Shown: in pieces, positions 1 through 8,774 of the stretch
Numbering within the stretch: position 1 is the stretch's first letter
Layout of the letters: each line of letters starts with the position of its first letter
Assembly: GCA_021797795.1 (NCBI GenBank)
Contig: JAJZZB010000017.1
Coordinates: 1-36,022 of the forward strand
Direction of reading: 5' to 3'
Length of the DNA: 36,022 nucleotides
Source: Actinomycetes bacterium
Lineage (GTDB): Bacteria; Actinomycetota; Acidimicrobiia; Acidimicrobiales; Bog-793
Position numbers and translations under genes: made by a program
Notes under the pieces: generated by a model
Seen by the model: only the letters and a program-made list of their open reading frames with translations
Databases searched by the model: none
What the model was told of the DNA's origin: nothing

Positions 1-99
1 CTCCCACGCGGTGAGTTAGGTAATACACGTTCGGGCGCCGAATACCGTCATCTACCAGCACAGATGCCCGCTCCTCAGCTGCGAGCCCGGAAAGTACCG

Positions 100-789
100 C
101 TAGCGCGAGGAGGGGTGGATGGCGCGGGCCGCCTCTCGGCGGGCGTGCTCGAGGGCGGCGAAGGCGGCGCACTGCGAGGCGAGCGAGGCCTCGAAGCCCC
201 ACCGCACCAGCCGCGACTCGGCCGCGGCCTGGTCGTCGCCGTACTCGACGAGGCTGAGGGCGAGGCGGCGCCCGTGGTCTCTCAGTCGGTCGCTGAGCGG
301 CCGGCGGACGCCTGGGTGCCCGAGGGCCGCCTCGTGCTCGACCTGCAGGCTGGGCGGGAGGCGGCGCAGGTGGCGCCGGGCGAGGGGCGGGAGGTGGCGC
401 CGGACGGCGAGGGCGGAGCCGCGCCACTCGGCCATCTGGAAGTCGACGCAACGCTTGAGGGTCCGGGTGAAGGGGGCGTTCGGGCCCGAGCGCTCACCGA
501 TGCCGAGCCGTCGGGCGAGGTCGTCGGCCTCGAACTCGACCCCGCCGTGGCAGTCGTCGAAGTGGCTGGCGAAACGGCGCAGCAGCCACGTCGTCGACGG
601 GCCGAGGACGGGGAGCCAGAAGGTCTCCACGTAGCAGGACCGCGGGTCGTGCCCGATCTCGTCGACGACCGGGTCGTCCCACGGCTCGACGAGGAGCCGC
701 TCGCTCGCCGAAGGCGCCCGGACCGGCGCCGGCGAGTCGATGGGATGGAGCCGGAGCCGGGGGAGTGGCTCGGTCGGCAGCACACTCAT
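100..789 (-). CDS. Conserved actinobacterial protein of unknown function
   Basis: The protein has 229 residues and no function I recognise. The middle part (about residues 45-150) carries a YVETFWLPVLGPS segment, then WLLRRFASHF and a LARRLGIG stretch, and later a basic RRHLPPLARRHLRRLP stretch. This layout suggests a small helical, possibly winged-helix or nucleic-acid-binding fold, but that is only an impression. There is no signal peptide or membrane segment. The start is supported by AGGAGG about 7 nt before the ATG at 789. It is transcribed away from the rhodanese-ThiF gene, and the 171-bp gap between the starts holds both promoters. Coding confidence is high because the opposite-strand frames look like low-complexity shadows. 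Confidence 0.75.
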   Translation of the reverse strand: MSVLPTEPLPRLRLHPIDSPAPVRAPSASERLLVEPWDDPVVDEIGHDPRSCYVETFWLPVLGPSTTWLLRRFASHFDDCHGGVEFEADDLARRLGIGERSGPNAPFTRTLKRCVDFQMAEWRGSALAVRRHLPPLARRHLRRLPPSLQVEHEAALGHPGVRRPLSDRLRDHGRRLALSLVEYGDDQAAAESRLVRWGFEASLASQCAAFAALEHARREAARAIHPSSR

Positions 790-829
790 TGCAGCGCCTC
801 CTGTGTCCAGGTGTGATCTCGATGTGTTC

Positions 830-835
830 AGAGTA
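830..835 (-). promoter_or_regulatory. Candidate -10 element for the 100-789 gene
   Basis: TACTCT on the minus strand fits the actinobacterial TANNNT -10 pattern and lies about 40 nt upstream of the ATG at 789. This leaves room for the AGGAGG ribosome binding site in the leader. A -35 match is poor (TTGCGC with a 19-nt spacer). Confidence 0.3.
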
Positions 836-893
836 TTTCATGCAGTTTCGAGCGGCGCAACCGGAAATCGGGGGACGGGCCGTGCAAGGGAAT

Positions 894-915
894 GTTGACC
901 AACCGAGTAGGGTTT
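894..915. promoter_or_regulatory. Candidate Rrf2/IscR-type operator with -10 box upstream of the rhodanese-ThiF gene
   Basis: The segment begins GTTGACC and contains GAGTAGGGTTT. Read on the minus strand, it matches the Escherichia coli type 1 IscR box as I remember it at about 15 of 22 positions, including the whole TTGGTCAAC end. TAGGGT at 908-913 is a plausible -10 (TANNNT) that would give a roughly 40-nt leader, so a bound regulator would block it. The match is from memory and no regulator gene is in the window, so this is a hypothesis. Confidence 0.25.
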
Positions 916-960
916 AGTTCTCTGGATCGAAGGGCGTCTCCGCCCAGTGAGGAGGACGAG

Positions 961-2145
961 GTGCCGAGCTTCAGGGACCTCTTGAACCAGGTGAAGCAGT
1001 CCATCCGGGAGGTCGACGCCGGCCGGGCGGCAGCCGAACGCGGGCGAGCCGTCTTCCTCGACGTGAGGGAGGCCGACGAGTACGAGCAGGGAGCGATCCC
1101 CGGCGCCCTCCACATCCCCCGCGGCTACGTCGAGCTGCAGGTCGAGGGCCGGCTCCCCGACAAGGGCCAACCGATCGTGGTCTACTGCGCCGGCGGGACG
1201 CGCTCCGCCTTCGCCGCCAAGGCGCTCCAGGATCTCGGCTACGAGGACGTCGTCTCGATGGCAGGCGGCTTCAACACCTGGAAGGACGAGGGCCGCGACT
1301 GGTCCGTCCCCCGCACCCTCGACGCCGACCAGCGCAACCGCTACCAGCGCCACCTCCTCCTGCCCGAGGTGGGCGAGCGGGGCCAGCAGAAGCTGCTCGA
1401 GTCGAAGGTCCTCCTGCTCGGTGCGGGCGGCCTCGGGTCGCCTGCCGCCCTCTACCTGGCGGCCGCCGGGGTCGGCACGATCGGCATCATCGACATGGAC
1501 GTCGTCGACGCCTCCAACCTGCAGCGCCAGATCCTCCACAACATGGACCGCATCGGCGAGCGCAAGGTCGACTCGGCGAAGAAGACCCTCGCGGCGATGA
1601 ACCCCGACGTCACGGTCATCACCTACGACACGCGCCTCGGCGCCGACAACATCCTCGACATCATCGACGGCTACGACGTCATCGTCGACGGGACGGACAA
1701 CTTCCCGACCCGTTATCTCGTGAACGACGCCTCGCTGTTGAAGAGGATCCCGGTCGTCCACGGCTCGATCTTCCGCTTCGAGGGCCAGGTGACCGTCTTC
1801 GCCCCCTACGAGGGACCGTGCTACCGCTGCTTTGTGCCCGAGCCCCCACCGGCCGAGCTCGCTCCGTCGTGCGCCGAGGCGGGCGTGCTCGGCGTGCTGC
1901 CCGGCATCATCGGCTCGATGCAGGCGATGGAGACGATCAAGCTCCTCCTCGGCCTTGGCGACCCGCTCATCGGCCGGCTGCTCGCCTACGACGCCCTCGA
2001 GCAGTCGTTCCGGGCCTTCAAGGTCCGCCGGGACCCGGAGTGCCCGGCCTGTGGCGAGCATGCCGGCGAGATCGTGATCGCCGAGTACGACGACCTCTGC
2101 ATGCCGCACGTCATCGAGGCGCCCGCTCCCGCACTGGCGGTGTGA
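961..2145 (+). CDS. Rhodanese-ThiF/MoeB fusion: sulfur-carrier adenylyltransferase/sulfurtransferase
   Basis: This 394-residue enzyme is predicted to adenylate the C-terminal glycine of a ubiquitin-like sulfur carrier (MoaD, ThiS or CysO type) and load it with sulfur. The rhodanese domain is N-terminal (about 24-113) with active-site Cys76 in CAGGTR. The E1-like domain follows (about 125-385) with the ATP-binding GAGGLGS at 154-160, DGTDNF at 243-248, the conserved Cys304 in PSCAEAGVLG, and zinc-binding CYRC (287-290) and CPAC (361-364). In mycobacterial MoeZ the order is reversed, with rhodanese last. I choose the GTG at 961 because GAGGAGGACGAG precedes it and MPSFRDLLNQVKQ looks like a family N-terminus; the ATG at 892 adds 23 residues with no visible domain. 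A hairpin follows the stop directly, so it is probably monocistronic. Confidence 0.9.
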   Translation: MPSFRDLLNQVKQSIREVDAGRAAAERGRAVFLDVREADEYEQGAIPGALHIPRGYVELQVEGRLPDKGQPIVVYCAGGTRSAFAAKALQDLGYEDVVSMAGGFNTWKDEGRDWSVPRTLDADQRNRYQRHLLLPEVGERGQQKLLESKVLLLGAGGLGSPAALYLAAAGVGTIGIIDMDVVDASNLQRQILHNMDRIGERKVDSAKKTLAAMNPDVTVITYDTRLGADNILDIIDGYDVIVDGTDNFPTRYLVNDASLLKRIPVVHGSIFRFEGQVTVFAPYEGPCYRCFVPEPPPAELAPSCAEAGVLGVLPGIIGSMQAMETIKLLLGLGDPLIGRLLAYDALEQSFRAFKVRRDPECPACGEHAGEIVIAEYDDLCMPHVIEAPAPALAV

Positions 2146-2147
2146 GC

Positions 2148-2174
2148 GAGGGCTCCGGCACGGGCGGAGCCCTC
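2148..2174 (+). terminator. Hairpin terminator after the rhodanese-ThiF gene
   Basis: A perfect 10-bp inverted repeat (GAGGGCTCCG and CGGAGCCCTC) with a 7-nt loop starts 2 nt after the stop codon. There is no T tract, which is common in very GC-rich actinobacteria. Confidence 0.6.
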
Positions 2175-2397
2175 TGGCGGACTTCCGGGCTGCCGTCGAC
2201 CGCACAGATGGCACGGGGTCGGCGCGCGCCCTTACGCTCTTGGCATGTTGCGTCCTCAAAGCTGGACCAGCCCTGCGGGTGGACGTCCCGTCCGGGTGAT
2301 CGCCGGAGAGCCCGGTGGCAGGCCCCGGTCCGCCGTCGAGGGGCAGCGGGCTGAGCGGGGTGCCAAGAGCCTCATTGGAGGACAGGCGTTCCCCGAG

Positions 2398-2772
2398 CTG
2401 TCGGAGCAGCGGCGCATCGCTCGTTGCTCCCGTCGCTGGCCGCCGCAGCGGTCCATGGAGCGAGCCCGGGCGAGGATCAAGGCTCTCACCGGCCCGAGCC
2501 AGGTGGGGATGGAGCTGGAGGAGGTCATCAGCCGCCTGGACCTGTTCCTTCGGGGACGGGGCCACTCCCTCTGCACGCAGCAACGAAGTTCGTCACGTCG
2601 GAACCGCTGGGCGTGTTGGCGGCTGTTCCACTTGATGTGGAAGAAGCGGGGCCGCACCCTGCCGGCGGGCCAGGCGGACCGCTGGACCAGCGCCTGGTTC
2701 CACGACCAGGGCCTGCACAAGCTCATGGGCACTATCCGATATCCGAAGGCAGCCTCACCATGTCCAGAGTGA
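2398..2772 (+). pseudogene. Group II intron reverse transcriptase/maturase remnant, frameshifted
   Basis: Only the C-terminal part of a group II intron-encoded protein remains, mostly the X/maturase region. In frame one it reads LSEQRRIARCSRRWPPQRSM, then RARIKALTG and ISRLDLFLRGRG. Around 2577-2600 the family-like AATKFVT appears in another frame. From about 2608 the first frame resumes with RWACWRLFHLMWKKRGRTL, GQADRWTSAWFHDQGLHKL and GTIRYPKAA. The RT core with its catalytic YxDD motif is absent, so the element cannot mobilise itself. GC content is visibly lower than in the flanking genes, consistent with acquisition. The open frame from 2245 should not be called an intact gene. Bases 2175-2397 hold nothing I can identify; they may include decayed intron RNA. 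Confidence 0.8.
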
Positions 2773-2780
2773 CCGTCGGT

Positions 2781-2853
2781 GAGCTGTATGCGGGAGAACC
2801 GCTCGAAAGGGGGATGGGGAACCGGGCCATCACGGCACCGCGCCCCTGACTAC
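2781..2853 (+). mobile_element. Degenerate 3' end of a group II intron (domains V-VI)
   Basis: GAGCTGTATGCGGGAGAACC at 2781-2800 matches the 5' strand and loop of a bacterial group II intron domain V. The usual 3' strand (about ACGTACAGTTC) is cut short: CCGC runs straight into TCGAAAGG, as if about nine bases were lost. That would destroy the catalytic hairpin. The following GGGGAACCGGG...CGCGCCCC segment could be domain VI, and the element plausibly ends with the AC of CTGACTAC at 2853. Domain assignment is from memory of the consensus. Confidence 0.65.
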
Positions 2854-2855
2854 CG

Positions 2856-4445
2856 ATGGCAGCTCAGGGTGGGAGTCGGCAGACCGACTCGGGTATCGAG
2901 ATCCGGCGCTGCTACGGGCCCGACGACCTCGCCTCCTTCGACCCCGGGCGGGCGCTCGGCGAGCCCGGCGAGTTCCCCTACACCCGCGGCGTCCAGCGGG
3001 ACATGTACCGGGGACGGCTGTGGACCATGCGCCAGTACGCAGGCTTCGGCACGGCCGAGGCCACGAACGAGCGGTTCAAATTCCTCCTCCAGGCGGGCCA
3101 GACGGGGCTCTCGTGCGCCTTCGACCTGCCCACCCAGATGGGATACGACTCGGACCACCCCCGCGCCGAGGGGGAGGTGGGCAAGGTCGGCGTGGCGATC
3201 GACTCGCTCGCCGACATGCGGCGCCTGCTCGACGGCATCCCGCTCGGCGAGGTCTCGACCTCGATGACCATCAACGCCACTGCCGCCATCCTGCTCCTGC
3301 TCTACGAGCTCGCCGCCGAGGAGCAGGGCGTGCCGGCCGAGAAGCTGAGCGGGACGATCCAGAACGACATCTTGAAGGAGTACGTCGCGAGGGGCACCTA
3401 CATCTACCCCCCCCGCCAGTCGATGCGCCTCGTCACCGATACCTTCGCCTACTGTGCCGAACAGGTGCCGGGCTGGAACACCATCTCCATCTCCGGCTAC
3501 CACATCCGCGAGGCCGGGTCGACGGCCGTCCAGGAGCTCGCCTTCACCCTCGCCGACGGCATCGCCTACGTCGAGGCGGCAATCCGGGCCGGCCTCGGGG
3601 TGGACGACTTCGCCGGCCGGCTCAGCTTCTTCTTCAACGCCCACAACAACCTGTTCGAAGAGGTGGCCAAGTTCCGAGCCGCCCGGAGGATGTGGGCCCG
3701 GATCATGACCGAGCGCTTCGGCGCCACGAGCGAGCGCTCCACGCGGCTGCGCTTCCACACCCAGACGGGCGGTTCGACGCTCACGGCCCAGCAGCCCGAG
3801 AACAACGTCGTCCGCGTGACCACCCAGGCGCTCTCGGCCGTCCTCGGCGGCACCCAGAGCCTCCACACCAACGGCTTCGACGAGGCGCTCGGCCTGCCGA
3901 CGACTCGGGCGGCGAAGCTGGCGCTACGCACCCAGCAGGTCCTCGCCTACGAGTCGGGCGCCGCCGACACGGTCGATCCCCTGGCGGGCTCCTACTACCT
4001 CGAGTCGCTGACCGACGAGGTGGAGCGCCGTGCGACCGAGTACCTCGAGCGGATCGACGCCATGGGCGGCGCGGTCGTCGCCATCGAGCAGGGCTTCCTC
4101 CAGGACGAGATCGAGCAGGCCGCGTACGCCTACGCAAAGGCGGTCGACTCGGGTGAGAAGGTCGTCGTCGGCCTCAACCGCTTCGTCGAGTCCGACGCGG
4201 AGGAGCCGGAGGTCTTCCCGATCGACCCGGCGTTGCAGCACGCTCAGGTCGAGCGCCTGCGGGCGCTGCGGGCCCGGCGCGACCAGGCGGCGGTCGGGGC
4301 CGCCCTGGCGGACGTGGCGTCGGCCGCCCGCGGGACCCAGAACCTCCTCGTGCCGATGAGGGCAGCCCTGGCGGCCGAGGCGACGCTCGGGGAGGTCTCC
4401 GACGTGCTGCGGGAGGTCTTCGGGGTCTACCAGCCGGCGCGCTGA
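2856..4445 (+). CDS. Methylmalonyl-CoA mutase large subunit (B12-dependent, no cobalamin domain)
   Basis: This is the 529-residue acyl-CoA mutase TIM-barrel subunit. It interconverts methylmalonyl-CoA and succinyl-CoA with adenosylcobalamin, usually together with a separate small cobalamin-binding subunit that is not in this window. Aligned by eye to the Propionibacterium enzyme, Tyr61 (TMRQYAGFG), Arg179 ([10 protein letters not shown]) and His216 (SGYH) fall at exactly the spacing of Tyr89, Arg207 and His244. These residues indicate methylmalonyl-CoA specificity; isobutyryl- and hydroxyisobutyryl-CoA mutases change the Tyr/Arg pair. The ATG at 2856 is the only plausible start: a TGA lies in frame at 2847-2849, and no ribosome binding site is visible because the intron remnant abuts it. 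The N-terminus may have been shortened or replaced there. Confidence 0.9.
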   Translation: MAAQGGSRQTDSGIEIRRCYGPDDLASFDPGRALGEPGEFPYTRGVQRDMYRGRLWTMRQYAGFGTAEATNERFKFLLQAGQTGLSCAFDLPTQMGYDSDHPRAEGEVGKVGVAIDSLADMRRLLDGIPLGEVSTSMTINATAAILLLLYELAAEEQGVPAEKLSGTIQNDILKEYVARGTYIYPPRQSMRLVTDTFAYCAEQVPGWNTISISGYHIREAGSTAVQELAFTLADGIAYVEAAIRAGLGVDDFAGRLSFFFNAHNNLFEEVAKFRAARRMWARIMTERFGATSERSTRLRFHTQTGGSTLTAQQPENNVVRVTTQALSAVLGGTQSLHTNGFDEALGLPTTRAAKLALRTQQVLAYESGAADTVDPLAGSYYLESLTDEVERRATEYLERIDAMGGAVVAIEQGFLQDEIEQAAYAYAKAVDSGEKVVVGLNRFVESDAEEPEVFPIDPALQHAQVERLRALRARRDQAAVGAALADVASAARGTQNLLVPMRAALAAEATLGEVSDVLREVFGVYQPAR

Positions 4446-4844
4446 CGGTGCCGCCGGGCAGCGGTCCGGCTGCCAGGCGCCCCCGGACGGGCCGGAGGCC
4501 CCTGCGATCGCAGCCTGCCCAGGTGACCACCCTGTCCGCCAGCTCGGGGCGCCGACCCCTGTGCCGAGCGGACGGTGAGCGAGGTCATGGCGCACCTCCC
4601 CGGAGCGGCCGGCTCCCTCGGCGGCGTGGCCGGGCCCGGGGAGCCGCCCGAAGGGCGGGCCGCCTGGGGGAGGGCATCTCACCGTGAAGCGTCCGTCCAC
4701 GAGGAGGCTCCTCGGCTCCGACGCCACCGGCTCGGGCCGCTCCTCGCCTGCGGGGTGAACTCCCCACCTCCCCGACGCCGGTCTCGTGGCGGGCGCCGCC
4801 GGCCTGCGTGAGGCGGCCGGGCAGCCAACCCCGCCGCTCGCAGC
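4446..4844. other. Convergent intergenic region without a recognisable gene
   Basis: About 400 bp lie between the ends of the mutase and M20 genes. I see GC-rich short hairpins, for example CCGCCC-GAA-GGGCGG at 4644-4658, which could help stop transcription of the mutase. The open frames here have the Pro/Arg/Gly-rich make-up of random high-GC shadows. I looked for a cobalamin riboswitch and B12 box and found none. Confidence 0.5.
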
Positions 4845-4873
4845 GGTCCACGTCGCCATTGCCGACGTGGACC
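4845..4873 (-). terminator. Terminator hairpin of the carboxylase-amidohydrolase operon
   Basis: A perfect 11-bp inverted repeat (GGTCCACGTCG and CGACGTGGACC) with a 7-nt loop lies 7 nt beyond the minus-strand stop codon at 4881. It has no T tract. Confidence 0.55.
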
Positions 4874-4880
4874 TCGCCCG

Positions 4881-6071
4881 TCACGCCGTGGCGGACCGGC
4901 CCGCCGAGTAGGCCTCCGCCGTCAGCCGTTCCCGCTGGCTCTCGTCGGTCGCGAGGTCGACCACCGTCCAGGCCATGGCTATGGCCCCGTCGGTCACCGC
5001 CCTGTCGGCGGCCGGTGAGGCGGCGGCGGCGGTGAACTCCGGCTGGTGGTTGACGGCCGGCAGGCAGTCGAGGCTCACCATCGGGTGGATCGAGGGGATG
5101 GCGAGCGAGACGTTGGCCATGTCGGTCGAGCCGCTCATCGTGACTCCCCCCGGCGGGGGGAAGCTGCGGCCGAGCGCCTCGGCATTGCGCACGTAGAGGG
5201 CCGCCATCTCCTCGTCGGTGTGGAACTCCGAGTAGGTGGGCCCCTGCGGCAGGATCTCGAGCGAGGCCCCGGTCGCGATCGCCCCGGCCTCGAAGCAGGC
5301 CCTCACCTTCGGCGACCACTCCTCGAGGCGCTCGAGGGTGCGCGCCCGGACGTAGTACTTCGCCTTGGTGAGCGCCGGGATGATGTTCGGGGCCATTCCT
5401 CCGAGGGTGACGATGCCGTGCACCTGGTCGTGGTCCTCGCCGTGCTGGCGGAGCAGCCCGATGGCCACCTGGGCGAGGGTGAGGGCGTCCGCCGCGTTGA
5501 TCCCGTGATGGGGATAGGCGGAGGCGTGCGCCTCCTTGCCCCGGTAGACGACGTCGTAGTGCTCGACGGCGAGGCAGGGCATGCGGTCCAGCTCGCCCGG
5601 GGCGGGGTGCACCATCATGGCGGCGTGGACGCCGTCGAATGCGCCCCGCTCCATCATGACCACCTTGCCGCCGCCGCCCTCCTCGGCGGGCGTCCCGAGC
5701 ACCCGGACGCTCAGGCCGAGATCGTCCGCCACCGCCGCCAGTGCCCGCCCCGCACCGACGGCGGCCGAGGCGATGATGTTGTGCCCGCAGGCGTGCCCGA
5801 TGCCGGGCAGGGCGTCGTACTCGGCGCAGATGGCGACCGTGAAGGGACCCGACCCGGCGGTCGCCGAGAAGGCGGTCGGCAGGTCGGCGACCCCCCGGTC
5901 CACCGTGAAGCCGGCCTCGGAGAGCATCTCGGCGCACCAGGTCGACGCCTGCTCCTCTTCGAAGCCGAGCTCGGGATGCTGATGGATGCGGTGGCTGAGC
6001 CCGACGAGCGCCTCGCCGTCGGCCGACACCGCCGAGGCGAGGCGGTCCTTCGTCTCGGCCGGGGCGCTCAT
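4881..6071 (-). CDS. M20-family amidohydrolase (AbgB/aminoacylase-like)
   Basis: This 396-residue protein is a zinc-dependent amidohydrolase of peptidase family M20, closest by eye to the AbgB/ACY1-like branch that splits acyl-amino acids or dipeptides. Visible metal and catalytic elements are [15 protein letters not shown], the general-base PAEEGGGGK, and the MVHPAP segment; the dimerisation domain then follows around [13 protein letters not shown]. The substrate cannot be told from sequence. The ATG at 6071 overlaps the carboxylase stop codon (ATGA), so it is the second gene of that operon and probably translated by coupling. Such hydrolases often use a Co-type or di-zinc centre. It has no signal peptide, so it should be cytosolic. 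Confidence 0.85.
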   Translation of the reverse strand: MSAPAETKDRLASAVSADGEALVGLSHRIHQHPELGFEEEQASTWCAEMLSEAGFTVDRGVADLPTAFSATAGSGPFTVAICAEYDALPGIGHACGHNIIASAAVGAGRALAAVADDLGLSVRVLGTPAEEGGGGKVVMMERGAFDGVHAAMMVHPAPGELDRMPCLAVEHYDVVYRGKEAHASAYPHHGINAADALTLAQVAIGLLRQHGEDHDQVHGIVTLGGMAPNIIPALTKAKYYVRARTLERLEEWSPKVRACFEAGAIATGASLEILPQGPTYSEFHTDEEMAALYVRNAEALGRSFPPPGGVTMSGSTDMANVSLAIPSIHPMVSLDCLPAVNHQPEFTAAAASPAADRAVTDGAIAMAWTVVDLATDESQRERLTAEAYSAGRSATA

Positions 6072-7861
6072 TCGAGCACCGCCACGACGTCGCCGGCACC
6101 GAGAGCGTCCCCGGGCTTCACCCGCAGCTCCTTCACTACGCCGGCCCGGTCGGCGTTGACCGGGTTCTCCATCTTCATTGCCTCGAGGACACAGAGCGTC
6201 TGGCCCGCCTCCACGCTGTCCCCCTCGGCCACGAGCACCTTCACGATGGTCCCCTGCATGGGGACGGTGATCTTGCCGTCGCCGCCGATGGCCGGCCCGC
6301 TCGAGCCGTGGCGGCCACGCGAGCTCGCCCGTTTCGCCGCCGGTGAGCCGCCCGGCGCCGCCTGGGGGGTGACGGCCGGCGCCGCCTCCGGCCCGGGCAC
6401 CCAGAGCTTCACCCGGTACCGCCTCCCGTCGACCTCGGCGTCGACCTCTCTCAGCACGCGGCGCTCGCCCGCCTCCCCCCCGCTCTCGGCCTTCACCGCC
6501 GCCGTCACCCCGGAGAGGTCGAGGCGCTCCTCGACCCAGCGGGTCGAGTGGGAGGCGCTCACGAAGTCCTCGTGGGCGAGGATCGCCTTGTGCGCCGGGA
6601 TGGTCGTGGCGATGCCCTCGACCACCGTCTCGTCCAGGGCACGCAGCATCCGTCGCCGTGCGCTCTCGCGGTCCTCGCCCCAGACGACGACCTTGGCGAC
6701 GAGGTTGTCGTAGAACTGGCTCACCTCGTCGCCCGACTCGTAGCCGGCGTCGGTGCGGGTGCCGAAGCCGTCCGGCGGCCGGAAGGTCGTGATCCGCCCG
6801 GGACTGGGCAGGAAGCGCCCCCCTGCCGGGTCCTCGGCGTTCACCCGGCACTCGATCGAGTGCCCCCGCCGCCGCGCCACGAGGTCCTCCTGGGTGAAGC
6901 CGATCGGCTCGCCCGAGGCCACCCGCAGCTGGAGGGCGACGAGGTCGATGCCGGTGACGAGCTCGGTGACCGGGTGCTCGACCTGCAGGCGGGTGTTCAT
7001 CTCGAGGAAGTAGAACCGGCCCGCCTCGTAGAGGAACTCGACGGTGCCGGCACCCTCGTAGGCGCAGGCGTGGCAGATGCGGACGGACGCCTCGCCCATC
7101 TGCTGGCGGATCTCGTCGGGGAAGTCGGGTGCCGGCGACTCCTCGACGAGCTTCTGGTGCCGCCGCTGGTAGGAGCAGTCGCGCTCGCCGATCCACAGGG
7201 CGTTGCCGTGCCCGTCGGCGAAGACCTGCATCTCGATGTGGCGGGGCCACTCGAGGTACTTCTCGGGATAGACCTCCGGCCGCCCGAAGTAGGCGGTGGC
7301 CTCCCGCTGGGCGGACTCCATGGCGTCGGCCGCGTCGGCCGGGGATGCGACGACCTTCATCCCGCGCCCGCCGCCCCCGAAAGCTGCCTTGATGGCGACG
7401 GGCCAGCCGTGCTCCTCGCCGAAGGCGACCACCTCGGAGGCGTCGCCGAGCGCCTCGCTCCGCCCGGGCACGCCGGCGACCCCGGCGCGCTCGGCCGCCA
7501 GCCGGGAGCTGATCTTGTCGCCCATGATCTCGATCGCCTCGGGGGGCGGCCCGATGAAGACGGCGCCGGCCCCGGCGATCGCCCGGGCGAAGGCGGCGTT
7601 CTCGGAGAAGAAGCCGTACCCGGGGTGCACGCCCTGGGCTCCGCTGCGCCGGAGGGCGTCGAGGATCGCCTCGGTGTTGAGGTAGCTCTCGGCTGCCGTC
7701 TGGCCGCCGAGGGCGTACGCCTCGTCCGCCAGGCGGACGTGCAGGGCGTCGCGGTCAAGCTCGGAGTAGACGGCCACGGTCGCGATGCCGAGCTCCCGGC
7801 AGGTACGGATGACCCGCACGGCGATCTCGCCACGGTTGGCGATGAGCACCTTGTCGAACAC
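6068..7861 (-). CDS. Acyl-CoA carboxylase alpha chain: biotin carboxylase fused to BCCP
   Basis: This 597-residue subunit carboxylates biotin with ATP and bicarbonate for an acetyl-/propionyl-CoA-type carboxylase. The biotin carboxylase N-terminal domain begins [15 protein letters not shown]. The ATP-grasp loop is GGGGRGMK (about 161-168) and the [14 protein letters not shown] signature follows. The C-terminal biotinyl domain carries [11 protein letters not shown] with the biotinylated lysine near residue 563. The start is the GTG at 7861, preceded by GGGGAG. A long in-frame extension upstream to 8443 is a shadow running through birA. No carboxyltransferase beta chain is nearby. The biotin ligase gene starts 31 bp away on the other strand, and the convergent methylmalonyl-CoA mutase suggests propionyl-CoA as substrate. 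Confidence 0.93.
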   Translation of the reverse strand: MFDKVLIANRGEIAVRVIRTCRELGIATVAVYSELDRDALHVRLADEAYALGGQTAAESYLNTEAILDALRRSGAQGVHPGYGFFSENAAFARAIAGAGAVFIGPPPEAIEIMGDKISSRLAAERAGVAGVPGRSEALGDASEVVAFGEEHGWPVAIKAAFGGGGRGMKVVASPADAADAMESAQREATAYFGRPEVYPEKYLEWPRHIEMQVFADGHGNALWIGERDCSYQRRHQKLVEESPAPDFPDEIRQQMGEASVRICHACAYEGAGTVEFLYEAGRFYFLEMNTRLQVEHPVTELVTGIDLVALQLRVASGEPIGFTQEDLVARRRGHSIECRVNAEDPAGGRFLPSPGRITTFRPPDGFGTRTDAGYESGDEVSQFYDNLVAKVVVWGEDRESARRRMLRALDETVVEGIATTIPAHKAILAHEDFVSASHSTRWVEERLDLSGVTAAVKAESGGEAGERRVLREVDAEVDGRRYRVKLWVPGPEAAPAVTPQAAPGGSPAAKRASSRGRHGSSGPAIGGDGKITVPMQGTIVKVLVAEGDSVEAGQTLCVLEAMKMENPVNADRAGVVKELRVKPGDALGAGDVVAVLE

Positions 7862-7879
7862 GTCTCCCCTTCCTCGTCC

Positions 7880-7885
7880 TAGTGT
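7880..7885 (+). promoter_or_regulatory. Leaderless -10 box for birA
   Basis: TAGTGT ends 7 nt before the GTG at 7893, so transcription should begin at or next to the start codon. It sits in the 31-bp gap between two divergent start codons. Confidence 0.5.
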
Positions 7886-7892
7886 CCTCCCG

Positions 7893-8774
7893 GTGCCGGA
7901 CGACCTGTTCGAGGACGACGTGGCGGGGGAGGGCTCGACGGAGCAGGCTACCCCGGCCGACCCGCACCGGTCCTCCTGGCGGCCCTTCGCCCGGCCCGAG
8001 CGCCTCCCCGAGGTCGACTCGACCAACACCGAGCTCATGAGGCGGGCAGCCGCCGGAGCCCCGGAGGGCACCGTGCTCGTCGCCGCCCGCCAGGGCGCCG
8101 GCCGGGGACGGCTCGGCCGGCGCTGGGTGGGCCATCCGGGGGGCTCGCTCCTCTGCTCGCTGCTCTTCAGGCCCTCCTGGCCGGCCGAGCACTGGCATCT
8201 CGCCCCCCTCGTCGTCGCCCTGTCGGCGGCGGAGGCGTCCTCGAGCTCGGCCGGCGTCGAGTGCGCCTGCAAGTGGCCGAACGACCTGCTGGCCGGACCC
8301 GCGCAGCGCAAGGTGGCCGGCGTGCTGTCCGAAGCCGGCCGGGACGGCGCCCTCGTCGTCGGCATCGGGCTCAACGTCAACTGGCCGCCCGGCTTCCCGC
8401 CCGAGGGCGACCCGGACGCGGCCGCCCTGGCCGCCTCGGCCACCTCGCTCGACCGGGTCGCCGGGTCGCCGGTCGACCTCGAGGCGCTGACCGCCGCCTT
8501 CCTCGCAGGGGTGGCCCGGCGCTGGGAGCGGCTCGACCCGGGCGCCCGGCGCCCTTCGGCGGAGGCGTCGGCGCTCCGGGACGACTACCGGCGGCGCTGT
8601 GCCACCCTCGGCCGGCTCGTGCGGGTGGAGCTCCCGGCCGAGACGCTGCTCGGGCGCGCCGTCGATCTCGACGAGCGGGGCAGGCTCGTCGTCGAGACGC
8701 CGTCGGGGGCGCGCCCGGTCGACTCGGGCGACGTCGTCCACGTCCGCACGGGCGGTGCCGGCGGGGCCGGTTAG
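7893..8774 (+). CDS. birA: Biotin-[acetyl-CoA-carboxylase] ligase
   Basis: This 293-residue enzyme activates biotin to biotinyl-AMP and attaches it to the BCCP lysine. Family motifs are [10 protein letters not shown], the adenylate-binding [22 protein letters not shown] and KVAGVLSE, followed by a C-terminal SH3-like part (about 250-290). The N-terminal 35 residues are acidic and variable, with no helix-turn-helix, so this is a non-repressor class enzyme. The GTG at 7893 is chosen because TAGTGT lies 7 nt upstream; starts farther upstream would enter the carboxylase gene. Its likely target is the divergently encoded BCCP domain. Confidence 0.92.
   Translation: MPDDLFEDDVAGEGSTEQATPADPHRSSWRPFARPERLPEVDSTNTELMRRAAAGAPEGTVLVAARQGAGRGRLGRRWVGHPGGSLLCSLLFRPSWPAEHWHLAPLVVALSAAEASSSSAGVECACKWPNDLLAGPAQRKVAGVLSEAGRDGALVVGIGLNVNWPPGFPPEGDPDAAALAASATSLDRVAGSPVDLEALTAAFLAGVARRWERLDPGARRPSAEASALRDDYRRRCATLGRLVRVELPAETLLGRAVDLDERGRLVVETPSGARPVDSGDVVHVRTGGAGGAG

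Noticed and set aside
1-99. Gene or RNA at the left edge
   Set aside because: No motif or tRNA-like structure was recognised; it is short and simply flanks the stop codon of the first gene.
892-960. Upstream ATG start for the rhodanese-ThiF gene
   Set aside because: It has no ribosome binding site, overlaps the promoter-like region, and adds residues without family similarity; GTG at 961 has a strong GAGGAGG.
838-2583. 581-codon minus-strand open frame across the rhodanese-ThiF gene and intron scar
   Set aside because: It is antisense to a clear enzyme, its composition is Asp/Gly/Arg-rich as expected from GTC/GAC codons read backwards, and no family motif is present.
2245-2772. Intact 175-residue gene
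   Set aside because: Maturase-like segments switch frame and the RT core is missing, so it is a pseudogene fragment.
4446-4880. Cobalamin riboswitch near the B12-dependent mutase
   Set aside because: No B12 box or conserved core was found on either strand here, and the region is downstream, not upstream, of the mutase.
7862-8443. N-terminal extension of the biotin carboxylase
   Set aside because: The extra 194 residues are antisense to birA and low complexity; [10 protein letters not shown] is the family's true N-terminus.
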